Under the pieces are notes generated by a model. It did not search any database, was not told the DNA's origin, and saw only the letters and a program-made list of their open reading frames with translations. Position numbers and translations under genes: made by a program. Shown here in pieces: positions 29,900 to 39,981 of a stretch of DNA of 64,000 nt (positions are counted from its first letter, which is position 1; the number at the start of each line of letters is the position of its first letter). Source of the stretch: Chryseobacterium sp. E1 (lineage in GTDB: Bacteria > Bacteroidota > Bacteroidia > Flavobacteriales > Weeksellaceae); the NCBI GenBank assembly GCA_019203745.1, contig CP078104.1, positions 2,790,001 to 2,854,000 of the forward strand, in the 5' to 3' direction.

Positions 29900-30226
29900 T
29901 TATTTCAATTTTTCGTTGTTCTGATGCCGGTCTTTATCCCGGTCTGTTTTGATCTTCATCTTTCTGTCAAAGGCATCCTGCAGATTCACTCCCGTTTGAT
30001 TGGCTAAACATAAAGTTACAAAAAGCACATCAGCTAGTTCCTCTCCAAGGTCTTTGCTTTTGTCGCTCTCCTTTTCGCTCTGCTCACCATATCTTCTGGC
30101 AATAATTCTGGCCACTTCACCTACTTCTTCCGTCAGCATGGCCATATTGGTCAGCTCATTGAAATATCTTACGCCGATAGTTTTGATCCACTCATCGACC
30201 TGCTGTTGTAATTGGGTAATTTCCAT
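29900..30226 (-). CDS. MazG-like nucleotide pyrophosphohydrolase
   Basis: 108-residue all-alpha NTP pyrophosphohydrolase, single-domain MazG type, expected to cleave (d)NTPs to monophosphates for housecleaning. Metal-binding acidic motifs are EEVGEVAR (residues 33-40) and, further on, LGEELADVLF (61-70), giving the EExxE...ExxD pattern of the superfamily. The length fits the single-domain subgroup. Its ATG shares one base with the stop of the upstream beta-helix lipoprotein (TAATG at 30224-30228 read on the minus strand), so translation is probably coupled. The pairing of a cytoplasmic housecleaning enzyme with a lipoprotein is not obviously functional. Confidence 0.9.
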   Translation of the reverse strand: MEITQLQQQVDEWIKTIGVRYFNELTNMAMLTEEVGEVARIIARRYGEQSEKESDKSKDLGEELADVLFVTLCLANQTGVNLQDAFDRKMKIKTDRDKDRHQNNEKLK

Positions 30227-31633
30227 TATTGATAAGCTCCAAGAGTAGGACTGGTAGTTCTTGATACATTTACGATATCAAAGGTACGCTTCCGGCTACA
30301 GTGGTATTTCCTTTTCCTTTTGCCGGCGAAGTTGTTTTTACCCTTAGGTTCATTTTAGCCATAAAGTAATTGACAAACTGCGGATCTTCGTTTTTGATGC
30401 TTTGTACTACATTCACATTATTGTCAAAAGGGAAACCGGCTTCAGAGGTTCCGGAATATTTTAACAGGCAGTTCTGGATGAGAAACTCAAACTGCTGGCC
30501 CGGCGTCTGTTCAAAATGAATAGCGTTGTCCCTGTCAGAGTAAACGATACTGTTTCTTATATTAAGCTGCTGCAGAGCGCCCTGTTCCGTTTGTCCTGCA
30601 TCATTCTTCCATTCATTGGTTGCAAAAATCCCTTTTCTGTCAAATGAGTTCATTGTCTTAGAATAATTGGCAATCGTAGCATGGGTATAGCTATGTTTTC
30701 CGCCTTTGAAGATTCCTACACATGATAATCCGCAATTGTTCATCACAAGGTTGCTGGCATTCACTGTAGAACCTACGGCATAAATTCCGTATTCAAAGAA
30801 AGTATGGATGAATGAATTTCTGATATTGGCCGTATTCTGTCTCATGTCAAGCCCTCTTGTTCCACCGAAAAGTCTTGCATGGGTCATATTAAGAATAGAA
30901 TTGCTTTCCATTCTGATGGCATTCCAGTTTTTGGAAATCGTATCATAATAAGGATCATTTCTGTCTCCACGGATGATCACTTGCTTATCCAAAGTTCCGT
31001 TGATATTTAAGACCGCTCCGGAAGACACCTTCATGCCACTGTTTTTATGGAAGTATACCTTGGTGCCGGGATCGATGTCCAGCGTAACACTAGGGTTGAT
31101 GGTAAGGTCTCCATAGATGATCTTTGCCTTATTGTCACTCCATGTTGTAGAACTGGAAATCACATTCGGATTGGTAGGAGTCTGGATAAAAAACTCTGCA
31201 TCCTGTACCACAGAGAATAAAGTCACATGCTGCTGCCCGGCAGGACCTGTGAAAACAACCTTGTCTTCGGCAATGGCTTCAGGCCCGGTAGCTTCAGGTG
31301 CTATTTCAACAAAAATATAAAGACTGTCTTTCTTTCTCAAAGGAACATTCTTAAAATCATAGCCGGGTTTTCCGTCTACATTGATTCTGTATAATGAAGA
31401 AGCTCCCTTCTCAAGATTCACCCTCGGGATCAGAATATCCTTATCTTCATTATTATATACTTTTACAACATAGGTCTCTGAACGTACCTGATGATAAACC
31501 GTATCACAGAATACTGTGTCTTTTGAAAAACTTAATTGCTGTGAAGGCGCATCAAAAGTAATATCATCCTTATTCATGATACTGCTACCAGGAGCATCCA
31601 GAAAGAAAAAGCCAGTAATAATTTGAATTTCAT
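30226..31633 (-). CDS. Lipoprotein with right-handed beta-helix repeats (two frameshifts)
   Basis: About 468 residues. Lipoprotein signal MKFKLLLAFSFWMLLVAVSC with Cys20 in the corrected frame (a base is missing near 31582). The middle of the protein (roughly 180-400) is a parallel beta-helix: successive rungs such as VTLDIDPGTKVYFHKNSGMK, GAVLNINGTLDKQVIIRG, and NASNLVMNNCGLSCVGIFKG, with repeated N..I/F.N...I. The N-terminal part has an Ig-like DTVYHQVRSETYVVKVYNNE. A second break near 30282 puts the C-terminus in frame to RTTSPTLGAYQ, and the stop overlaps the MazG-like start. It could be a surface adhesin or polysaccharide-binding protein. No catalytic motif was recognised. Confidence 0.85.
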
Positions 31634-31657
31634 TGAAATTAAAGTTTAAGTAGGTTT

Positions 31658-31665
31658 CAAATTTA
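31658..31665 (-). promoter_or_regulatory. Probable -7 box (TAAATTTG) for the beta-helix lipoprotein
   Basis: TAnnTTTG match on the minus strand, 25 bases upstream of the start at 31633, in the divergent region shared with rpmE2. Confidence 0.5.
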
Positions 31666-31714
31666 ACGAAAATACTTTAAATTTCTTATCAATAAAAAAA
31701 TATTGAAGAGGGTA

Positions 31715-31745
31715 TTTGGAAATTAGAAAAAATGTTGTACTTTTG
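31715..31745 (+). promoter_or_regulatory. rpmE2 promoter (-33 TTTG, 19-bp spacer, -7 TACTTTTG)
   Basis: TTTG at 31715-31718 and TACTTTTG at 31738-31745, the spacing typical of Bacteroidota housekeeping promoters. It gives a leader of about 65 bases before the rpmE2 ATG. This is the best promoter match in the window. Confidence 0.7.
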
Positions 31746-31817
31746 CAACCTAAAATTAGCAGAGAAATATCCATTACTATTTCGAAAGCAAACTTTAATT
31801 TTTTTAAAAATTGTATT

Positions 31818-32069
31818 ATGAAAAACGGAATTCACCCAGAAAATTATAGACTTGTTGTTTTCAAAGATATGAGTAACGACGAGGTGTTTCTTTGCAAGTC
31901 TACTGCAGAAACAAAAGACACTATCGAGTTCGAAGGACAAGAGTACCCACTAATCAAAATGGAAATCTCTTCAACTTCTCACCCTTTCTACACTGGTAAA
32001 GTGAAACTAGTTGACACTGCAGGTAGAGTTGATAAGTTCATGAACAAATACAAAAAATTCGCTAAGTAA
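31818..32069 (+). CDS. rpmE2: 50S ribosomal protein L31, type B
   Basis: Large-subunit ribosomal protein L31 of the type B (zinc-independent) class, 83 residues. The protein begins [20 protein letters not shown] and contains [20 protein letters not shown] and [20 protein letters not shown]. The CxxC pairs of the zinc-binding L31 form are missing, which identifies type B. The longer frame starting at 31716 is not used, because a canonical promoter lies inside it. A single-gene unit with its own promoter and terminator. The sequence has no frameshift. Confidence 0.97.
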   Translation: MKNGIHPENYRLVVFKDMSNDEVFLCKSTAETKDTIEFEGQEYPLIKMEISSTSHPFYTGKVKLVDTAGRVDKFMNKYKKFAK

Positions 32070-32090
32070 TTTTTGTACAATTAAAATATT

Positions 32091-32121
32091 AAAGTCTTCC
32101 AATTTTTGGGAGACTTTTTTA
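32091..32121 (+). terminator. Terminator of rpmE2
   Basis: Stem AAAGTCTTCCAA / TTGGGAGACTTT (one G-U) followed by TTTTTAT, 22 bp after the rpmE2 stop. Confidence 0.8.
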
Positions 32122-32247
32122 TTTCATTCAATAGAAACGGGCTATAATCCTGAGCTTAGACGAAGGAAGCTACTTAATAAAAAAAAAACTATTCATTAGC
32201 TTTAGCCGAAACTTATCGTACATTTCCCAACTTCTCTCATCTTTTTG

Positions 32248-32255
32248 TATTTTTG
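32248..32255 (+). promoter_or_regulatory. Probable -7 box (TATTTTTG) upstream of the GlmU-like gene
   Basis: TAnnTTTG match about 88 bases before the ATG at 32344. The intervening leader carries a run of near-identical words (CTAATTTCTAA, CATCTAATCTCTAA, CTTCTAA) at about 32310-32340. Confidence 0.45.
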
Positions 32256-32343
32256 CTTAGACGGAAATTAGAACCTGCCGTATCATTTCAATGAACTTAA
32301 TCTCAGATACTAATTTCTAACATCTAATCTCTAACTTCTAAAA

Positions 32344-33502
32344 ATGCAATTAGTATTTTCAGACGCACAATATTGGGAAGACTTTCTTCCGCTTACTTTT
32401 ACCCGCCCGGTTGCAGCCATGAGATGCGGAATCCTTACCTTTTCCGAAAGATGGCAGAAAATCCTGGAAAATACAGAGGTAACTTATTTTACAGAAATGT
32501 ACCTTCAGGATAAATTTAAAAGTCCGGAAGACAAAGAAAGCCTTTTTCTGGTACCGAATTTCCTGCCGACGGAGACTGTGATTCAGCAGATCAAAGAGCT
32601 TAAAATGGGAGAAGCTCTGGTATATGAAGATGAGCTGATTGCCGCAAGAATCAATATGAAAGGATTTTCTTTGAACCAGATTGAGAAAATGACGGATATC
32701 AAAGAAGAGCTAGTATTCTTTAAAAGACCAAAAGATCTGTTTACCTATAATCATCATGCCATTGATTTTGATTTTGACTTATTGACTAAAGGCAGAACCT
32801 CACAGGAATTATCCTCCACCAATGGCTTTATAGGAGATAAAAAGACCTTTTCATTGAAGAAGGAGCTTATATTGAGTTTTCAACCATCAATACCAGGACC
32901 GGTAAAATATATATCGGCAAAAATACTGAAGTGATGGAAGGCTGTCATCTTCGCGGGCCTATTGCATTGTGTGATGATTCTAAATTTAACCTGGGAGCAA
33001 AGATCTATGGAGCCACTACAGTAGGACCACACTGTAAAGTAGGAGGCGAAGTGAATAATATTATCATTTTCGGATATTCCAGTAAAGGGCATGAAGGCTT
33101 TGTTGGAAACTCAGTGATCGGGGAGTGGTGTAACTTTGGTGCAGACAGCAATTCTTCAAACATGAAAAATAATTACGGAAATGTAAAATTCTGGAATTAC
33201 AGAACCAAAGCCTTTGAAGATACCGGTTTACAGTTTGCAGGACTTATTATGGGTGATCACTCCAAAACGGCGATCAATACACAGTTAAATACAGGAACAG
33301 TGATAGGGTAGCTTCCAATATTTTCAAACCGGGCTTTCCACCTAACCTTGTGGAAAACTTCTCATGGGGCGGAATGAAAGATGATGAAAGATTCAGGCTG
33401 GATAAAGTATATGAAGTGGCAGAAAGAGCTATGGCCAGAAGAAAAGTAACACTGACAGAGCAGGATAAAGCTGTTCTGAAGCATATTTTTGACACGTATT
33501 AA
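32344..33502 (+). CDS. GlmU-like sugar nucleotidyltransferase/acyltransferase family protein (frameshifts)
   Basis: About 387 residues. The N-terminal half (QLVFSDAQYWEDFLPLTFTR, CGILTFSERWQKIL) belongs to the uncharacterised group annotated as putative sugar nucleotidyltransferases in Bacteroidota. It is Rossmann-like but lacks a canonical GxGTRM pyrophosphorylase loop. The C-terminal half is a left-handed beta-helix of hexapeptide type (GKIYIGKNTEVMEGCHLRGP, AKIYGATTVGPHCKVGGEVN, IGEWCNFGADSNSSNMKNNY). The breaks are near 32850 and 33305. It may make or modify a nucleotide sugar; the donor and acceptor are not readable. Single-gene unit, with a terminator 14 bp after the stop. Confidence 0.85.
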
Positions 33503-33515
33503 TCTTACTTATAAT

Positions 33516-33548
33516 AAAAACTTCAAATTTTTTTGAAGTTTTTTTATT
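33516..33548 (+). terminator. Terminator after the GlmU-like gene
   Basis: AAAAACTTCAAA / TTTGAAGTTTTT stem with a T-rich loop and a T-tract. Confidence 0.8.
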
Positions 33549-33602
33549 TTTGATGTAATAGATTAGAAACTTTGGTTGTCTTACCTATAAGAAACAAAAC
33601 TC

Positions 33603-34111
33603 ATGACCCAGGAAACCTTCAAGAATACGGTGTTTATTCTCAAAGACGAGATGTATCGTTTTGCGAAACGGTTCGTCATGAGCAGTGATGAAGCAGAAGA
33701 TGTGGTACAGGATCTCATGATGAAGTTTTGGCAAAAGAGAGACGAGCTTGGGCAATTTGGAAATTTCAGGTCCTATGCGCTGAAGTCTGTCCGGAACGAA
33801 TGCCTCAACCGGCTGAAGCATCACGATGTAAAGATCGGTTTTGCGGATATGCAGCTGCACCGCTCGGAGCTCTATAGTATGGAGGTTGATAATCTTAAGG
33901 AACATATTGTAGGATTCATCAATCAGCTCCCTGAAAAGCAAAAGATGGTGATCCACCTGAAAGATGTAGAAGAGTATGATATTTCTGAAATTTCTGAAAT
34001 GCTGGAAATGGAAGAAAATGCGGTAAGGGTAAACCTTATGCGGGCAAGACAAAAAGTAAAAGAACAAATCTCACAACTGATGAGCTATGAAAAAGATCAA
34101 TTACAAGATAA
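33603..34111 (+). CDS. ECF-type RNA polymerase sigma factor (apparent C-terminal fusion caused by an indel)
   Basis: ECF sigma factor of about 170 residues: region 2 (SSDEAEDVVQDLMMKFWQKR, residues 28-47) and region 4 (LPEKQKMVIHLKDVEEYDIS, then EISEMLEMEENAVRVNLMRA). As it stands, the frame runs on to 34283 through an unrelated acidic tail. If the A-run at 34090-34094 has one more A, the sigma frame ends a few residues later at TAA 34109-34111, and the next gene gains an ATG at 34087. The ECF length and the next protein's predicted N-terminus both favour this. It heads an operon running to 37311. The likely regulator is the membrane protein encoded next. Confidence 0.88.
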
Positions 34112-34769
34112 ATACAACGAAATCTTCCGGGATCTCAAGGAAGAAAAAATGGACTGGAGCTTTGAAGATTTTCTTCAAAAGGCAGAAGAGGAAGAACCGG
34201 ATACAGATGCTGTTCCCATTATTCCCTTAGGAGAAAAAAAAAACCGTCTTTTCCCAAATGGTTCTGGATGGCCGCCAGTGTAATGCTGATTTTCGGGATC
34301 GGATTCTTTTTAATAATAAAAATACCGGTACGGATGTGCAGGACAGAGAAACTATGGTGAAAAATGAAATTCTGAAACAGAAATCAGGATTTTTGGAAGA
34401 AAACAATGACCATCAGGAACAGGTGGCGGTGAACCATACAGATTCTATTTCAGGAACCAAAAAGACTCTGTTTTTCAGGAAAATCAGGTAGCGGAAAAAG
34501 ATGTGCTGGATGAAATTCTTCCTAAAAGAGGAAGGCTTAAAAAAGAAACAAGGCCAAGATACGTTGATAACTCCTCTGCTAAAAGCAATAAAAACCTAAA
34601 TGATTCCACAGCCTATAACGATTCTTATGTCATTGTAAACGGTAAAAGAATCAGCAGTGAAAAAGAAGCCATTGATGTTACCAAATACTCCTTCATGAAA
34701 TTAGGAAGCGAGTTTAAAAAAACAGTAGCATCTTCTCAGAAAAATGAAAACTTTGACAGCGAATACTAA
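34087..34769 (+). CDS. Putative anti-sigma-like single-pass membrane protein (frameshifts)
   Basis: About 228 residues when joined. Begins MKKDQLQDKYNEIFRDLKEE if one base is restored in the A-run at 34090. An acidic cytoplasmic segment (WSFEDFLQKAEEEEPDTDAV) precedes one hydrophobic segment (WFWMAASVMLIFGIGFFL) near residues 62-80, and then a long polar periplasmic tail rich in Asp, Asn, Glu and Lys (ending NENFDSEY). Position directly behind, and overlapping, an ECF sigma gene suggests an anti-sigma factor or regulator, but it has no ZAS/HxxxCxxC motif. Breaks lie near 34250, 34312 and 34470. It is the least certain gene of the operon in function, though clearly coding. Confidence 0.7.
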
Positions 34770-34785
34770 AAATCAAATCAATCCC

Positions 34786-36069
34786 ATGAAAAAAATATTT
34801 TTATAATAGCCATAATTTTAAGCGGTTTTGCAACTTCTTCTGCGCAGACTGATAAATTAAATAAACTTTTTCAGGATTTTGAAAAAAATGGCGGAGTTAC
34901 ATCCATCAACATTAAGAAGCCTATGTTCAAGCTGTTGAATACCATTGATGTGAACGATGCCTATGTAGGAAAAATAAAACCTATATTGAATGAGGTGGAT
35001 GGTCTTAAAATTCTGATCATTCCTAAAGCAACATTCCCGGATGATCTTGAAGATGATAATGTGGAAAATATAAAACTGAACAAAGAGAAGTCTGAAAAAG
35101 TAAACAGAGCATTGAAGTCCCTTAATTTCAATGAGCTGATGACAATGAATAATGATGGCACTTCTATGAAGTTTCTGGCCGAAGAAGAAAAAGATAACTA
35201 TCTGGAGAATTTGGTTTTTAATGTGGATTCTAAAGAAGAGAACATTATTTTCATCCTCAATGGAAAAATGAAGATGTCTGATGTCAATAAAATCATCAGC
35301 TCAGGAGGAATTGCCACAAACACAGTAAAAACTTCTGTGAAAAATGACCTTACCTCAGAAAATACGTCTTCTTATCTGAACGGAGATAGCAGAAACGTTG
35401 GTGACTTTTCAAAAATAGATGTAAGCGAAGGAGTAACGGTTACCTATAAGCAGGAAAATGCAAGAAGTGTAAAAGTAATTGCAGATGCTGATAAACTTCA
35501 GTATGTGATCACCAGGGTAGAAGATGGGGTTTTAAAGATTTATATCGATAATAAAGGAGTAAGGAATCTGAGATTTAAAAATCTGAATGTTAACGTTTCT
35601 TCTCCTAACCTTCAAAGAATCAAAACTTCATCAGGAAGTATTTTTACAGCAGTTAATCCTGTTTCAGAAAATAGTTTGGAAATTGAAGCAGATTCTGGTT
35701 CCATTATCAAAGGAAATTCAATATTAAGCAGGCTACAGCTGTTTCAGTGAGTTCCGGTTCTGTTTTGAATGCCAGTATTACAACTACTAAAATGGCATTA
35801 AATACATCAAGCGGTGCAAGTGTAAGCTTATCCGGGCAGGCAGCATCAGCAGCGATCGATACCAGTAGCGGCGCTTCCTGCAAAGCAGACGATCTTAAGA
35901 TTGCTACAGGAGTTGTGGAAGCTACATCGGGAGCAAGTCTTTCAATCTTTTTACAGATAAACTGAAAGTAAGTGTATCCTCGGGAGCTGACGTCAAATTG
36001 AAAGGAAATCCTGAACTGGATGCTAAAGTGGATAAAATTTCAGGAGGAAGTCTTAGACAAGTTAAATAA
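34786..36069 (+). CDS. DUF4252 / GIN-domain (DUF2807) secreted protein (frameshifts)
   Basis: About 427 residues. Signal peptide MKKIFLIIAIILSGFATSSA (one A restored near 34800). The first part (residues 20-170) has the DUF4252 pattern (LNKLFQDFEKNGGVTSINIK, MTMNNDGTSMKFLAEEEKDN, IIFILNGKMKMSDVNKIISS). The second is a repetitive beta-helix-like GIN/DUF2807 domain (FSKIDVSEGVTVTYKQENAR, SSGSVLNASI, SSGASVSLSGQ, SSGASCKADDLK), ending at 36069. Breaks lie near 35735 and 35948. Both domains are common in Bacteroidota envelope proteins in sigma-factor operons. The function is not known; it may be a sensor or structural periplasmic or surface protein. Confidence 0.85.
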
Positions 36070-36078
36070 AAACCAACC

Positions 36079-36580
36079 ATGAAAACTCTTACCAACATTT
36101 TTCTGACCATTTTAACAATGATGCTGCTACAATCCTGTATTGTTTCAGAAAAACCCAATATGGAATTTTTCTCCAATTCAGCTTATGATTTTAAAGGAGC
36201 AAAATTTACAAGCATCAATGTACCCATGGTTCTGGCCAAATCCTATATTAAAAAAGCTTTACGGAAAGAAGGTGAAAGTGAAGAGACGATCAGCCTCGTG
36301 AAAAAGCATCCAAAATAAAAGTTCTTACCGTCTCCAACGGAAATAAAGAAATGCTTGATGATTACAGCCAATATCTGCATGACAACCGTTATGAAGACTG
36401 GGCTACCATAAAACATGACGGAGACAATATTAATATAAGGGTAAAGCAGGACGGTGATGTCATTAAAAATATGCTGATCACTTTGGGCTCCCGTACTGAC
36501 GATCTCGTATTTGTAGATGTAAAAGGAAATTTTACCCTGATGATCTCTCAAAAATGATCAATTCTGTTACAGACAAATAA
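36079..36580 (+). CDS. DUF4252-domain lipoprotein (frameshifts)
   Basis: About 167 residues. Lipoprotein signal MKTLTNIFLTILTMMLLQSC with Cys20. It is a short version of the DUF4252 module: FKGAKFTSINVPMVLAKSYI, NGNKEMLDDYSQYLHDNRYE, and DNINIRVKQDGDVIKNMLIT. Breaks lie near 36310 and 36528; in the corrected frame the C-terminus reads GNFTPDDLSKMINSVTDK to TAA 36578-36580. It starts 9 bp after the previous stop. Its similarity to the N-terminal half of the preceding protein suggests a duplication within the operon. Confidence 0.82.
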
Positions 36581-36612
36581 TAGGAAATATTTAATCTTTA
36601 AATTACCTGAGC

Positions 36613-37311
36613 ATGGAAAAACTAATAAGAGAAGTCCGTATCCTTAAAATCTATGCTGTTTCGCTTACTGCGGTATGTGGTATTTTTCTTTCTTGCATTC
36701 AAAAACCAGTATTCCAACGAGAGGTTTAAGGAGATCGATGTGGAACGTATCAACATTATTGAAAAAGACGGAACCTTAAAAATGGTGATCAGTAATAAAG
36801 AACGGCAACATCCGGGAATGGTGAACCATAAAAATATGAAGCAGAGAGAAAGAGATGCAGGGCTGATTTTTTTAATTCGCTGGGAGATGAGTGTGGCGGA
36901 CTTGTATATGATGGTAATAAAGAAGGGTCCGGAATGGTATATTCTGTAGATCAGAGAAATACAGACCAGATTATGCAGCTGCAATATTCTGAAGAAGCGG
37001 GCAAAGATAAAAAAAGAGTATATGGTTTAAAGCTCTGGGACGCCCGGATGACTTTCCGTTGGAAGACATTATAAAGTTTGAAGACTCCTGAAAAAACTCA
37101 ATGATCCTGCAGCCAGCAAAAAGCATATGCAAAACTCAGGGAAGAAGGGAAATTAACCAATGAACGGTTTTTTGCCGGTAAAACAGCAAATGGCGATGTA
37201 GGAATTTTTATCCGTGATACCAAAGGAAAAGTAAGATTAAAATTATATATTGATAAAAACAACAATACCCATATTGAAAATTTAGATGAAAATGGGAACC
37301 TCGTTAAATAG
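36613..37311 (+). CDS. Hypothetical protein at the end of the sigma operon (frameshifts)
   Basis: About 233 residues read across breaks near 36685, 36870, 37025-37080 and 37125. One N-terminal hydrophobic segment (LKIYAVSLTAVCGIFFLLAF) is followed by a soluble, Asp/Lys/Asn-rich domain with repeated turn motifs (EIDVERINIIEKDGTLKMVI; IRDTKGKVRLKLYIDKNNNT; IENLDENGNLVK). That pattern may be a beta-propeller or small beta repeat. I do not recognise the family. It lies 32 bp after the DUF4252 lipoprotein in the same direction and is followed by a terminator. Confidence 0.65.
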
Positions 37312-37378
37312 GATGTTTAACGTTGAAAAACTAACATGTAACAAGTAGTTTCATACTTATTCAATTATTTTGTACCGT

Positions 37379-37407
37379 AACCGTTCTTGAAAAAAGAGCG
37401 GTTTTTT
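37379..37407 (+). terminator. Terminator of the sigma-factor operon
   Basis: AACCGTTCTT / AAGAGCGGTT stem (one G-U) followed by TTTT, 68 bp after the last stop. Confidence 0.75.
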
Positions 37408-37477
37408 GATTTAAGTTATTGATTATTAATTTTTATTTAAACTATCAAAAGGATTTTCATATGTCATCAAAATAACC

Positions 37478-37485
37478 TAATTTTG
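37478..37485 (+). promoter_or_regulatory. guaB -7 promoter box (TAATTTTG)
   Basis: TAnnTTTG match 14 bases before the guaB ATG, immediately after the upstream terminator. Short leader. Confidence 0.55.
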
Positions 37486-37499
37486 CAAAGAAAGTAAAG

Positions 37500-38959
<1,460 letters not shown>

Positions 38960-38975
38960 GAATTAAAAATAGTAT

Positions 38976-39007
38976 AAAAATGCCTTCAGAAATGGAGGCA
39001 TTTTTTA
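38976..39007. terminator. Bidirectional terminator between guaB and the KTSC gene
   Basis: AAAAATGCCTTCA / TGGAGGCATTTTTT stem with a short loop. It overlaps the stop of the minus-strand KTSC gene. Confidence 0.85.
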
Positions 39008-39217
39008 TTTAACCCTGGTAAATTTAAATCCGGGTTTAATGACTTTATTCAGAAAAGTGCCTTTAGATCTTGCCTTTCCGAATTTTTCGACAATGCCCGG
39101 AGGTACCCGGAGATAATCATATACTGCCCCCGACTGATATATAATTCTCAATATTTCAGTGTCCGGAAAATAAATGAAATGATGTACAACACTTGAAGGC
39201 ATCCAATAATAAAGCAA
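39005..39217 (-). CDS. KTSC-domain protein
   Basis: A 65- to 70-residue protein that is essentially one KTSC domain: PSSVVHHFIYFPDTEILRII, then YQSGAVYDYLRVPPGIVEKF and the signature KARSKGTFLNKVIKPGFKF. The signature Lys-Thr-Ser-Cys order is only partly retained (ends KGTFLNKVIKP). The likely start is MPSSVV at 39202; the MLYYW start 15 bases upstream has no better ribosome site. The domain is common in bacteria and of unclear role (sometimes fused to lysyl-tRNA synthetase). Single gene. Confidence 0.85.
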   Translation of the reverse strand: MLYYWMPSSVVHHFIYFPDTEILRIIYQSGAVYDYLRVPPGIVEKFGKARSKGTFLNKVIKPGFKFTRVK

Positions 39218-39292
39218 AAAATGTTCCCGAAATGAAATAAACAGCTCTACAAGTTACTGACGCTTAAGTGGTTTATGAGGTTTGGACAACTT

Positions 39293-39976
39293 TTATTTTT
39301 TCATGAATTTAAACTCATGATGCTGAAGGTCTTTGGTGGTAACCTTTAATACATAGATTCCCGGGATAAGTTGTGAAACATCTACTCTTGGGTCAAATAT
39401 TTCAGATCTTACCAGGCGCCCGTCAATATTGTAAATCTCTATCGTTCGTCCGTTATCCAGTCCGGAAATGCTGATGAAGTCTGAAACAGGATTAGGGAAG
39501 ATCCGTATTTTATTTTTAGAAACATCTGAAGTTCCCAGTGTGATGGTTTGCACATCTCCGGTCATTGTAGAGTTGGCTGCTGTAAGATTGCCGGCACACA
39601 GTCCTGTTGTATAAGCTGTATTTTCAATCCATACTCCAATATTGTTACCTGGAGGTATGGGAAGACTGTTATTTCCGGTTGCGTTATAAAAAACTAAGTT
39701 AGGAGTAGTAAATGTACCATATCCTTCATCCGCAAGGAATTCCCATCTGGTCTGGGCATTGTTCCACTGGATTTTGAATTCACAGCTGCCCAATCCGCTA
39801 CAGGGTTGGCCATCAATAGGTGTAGTCATGTAGATGTTTTTATTGTTGACATCAACTCCGGTTTTATTAAACACAAAATTTTGATCGTCAAATAAATTGG
39901 TACATCCCTTAAAAGTTATCGTCTGGGCAGAAACGGTACTTCCGACTATCAGACATAATAAGTAAAGAATTTTCAT
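39293..39976 (-). CDS. Secreted protein with a T9SS type A sorting domain
   Basis: About 227 residues from MKILYLLCLIVGSTVSAQ, a signal peptide (the longer frame starting at 40024 would bury it and overlap the preceding gene, so the start at 39976 is chosen). The mature N-terminal part has NLFDDQNFVFNKTGVDVNNK, a Cys pair in PCSGLGSCEFKIQWNN, and WEFLADEGYGTF. The C-terminal 75 residues are a type IX secretion sorting domain (IRIFPNPVSDFISISGLDNG; PGIYVLKVTTKDLQHHEFKF, ending MKK). It lies 5 bp after the tail-collar-type protein and is probably co-expressed. Function unknown; it should be secreted to the surface or released. Confidence 0.88.
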   Translation of the reverse strand: MKILYLLCLIVGSTVSAQTITFKGCTNLFDDQNFVFNKTGVDVNNKNIYMTTPIDGQPCSGLGSCEFKIQWNNAQTRWEFLADEGYGTFTTPNLVFYNATGNNSLPIPPGNNIGVWIENTAYTTGLCAGNLTAANSTMTGDVQTITLGTSDVSKNKIRIFPNPVSDFISISGLDNGRTIEIYNIDGRLVRSEIFDPRVDVSQLIPGIYVLKVTTKDLQHHEFKFMKK

Positions 39977-39981
39977 AGCGA

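Noticed and set aside
31716..31817. Extended N-terminus of L31
   Set aside because: It includes the -33/-7 promoter elements, and ribosomal protein L31 begins at MKNGIHP.
33603..34283. A 226-residue ECF sigma factor with a long acidic C-terminal extension
   Set aside because: The extension reads as the cytoplasmic start of the following membrane protein, and a one-base change in a poly-A run separates the two; treated as an indel-caused fusion.
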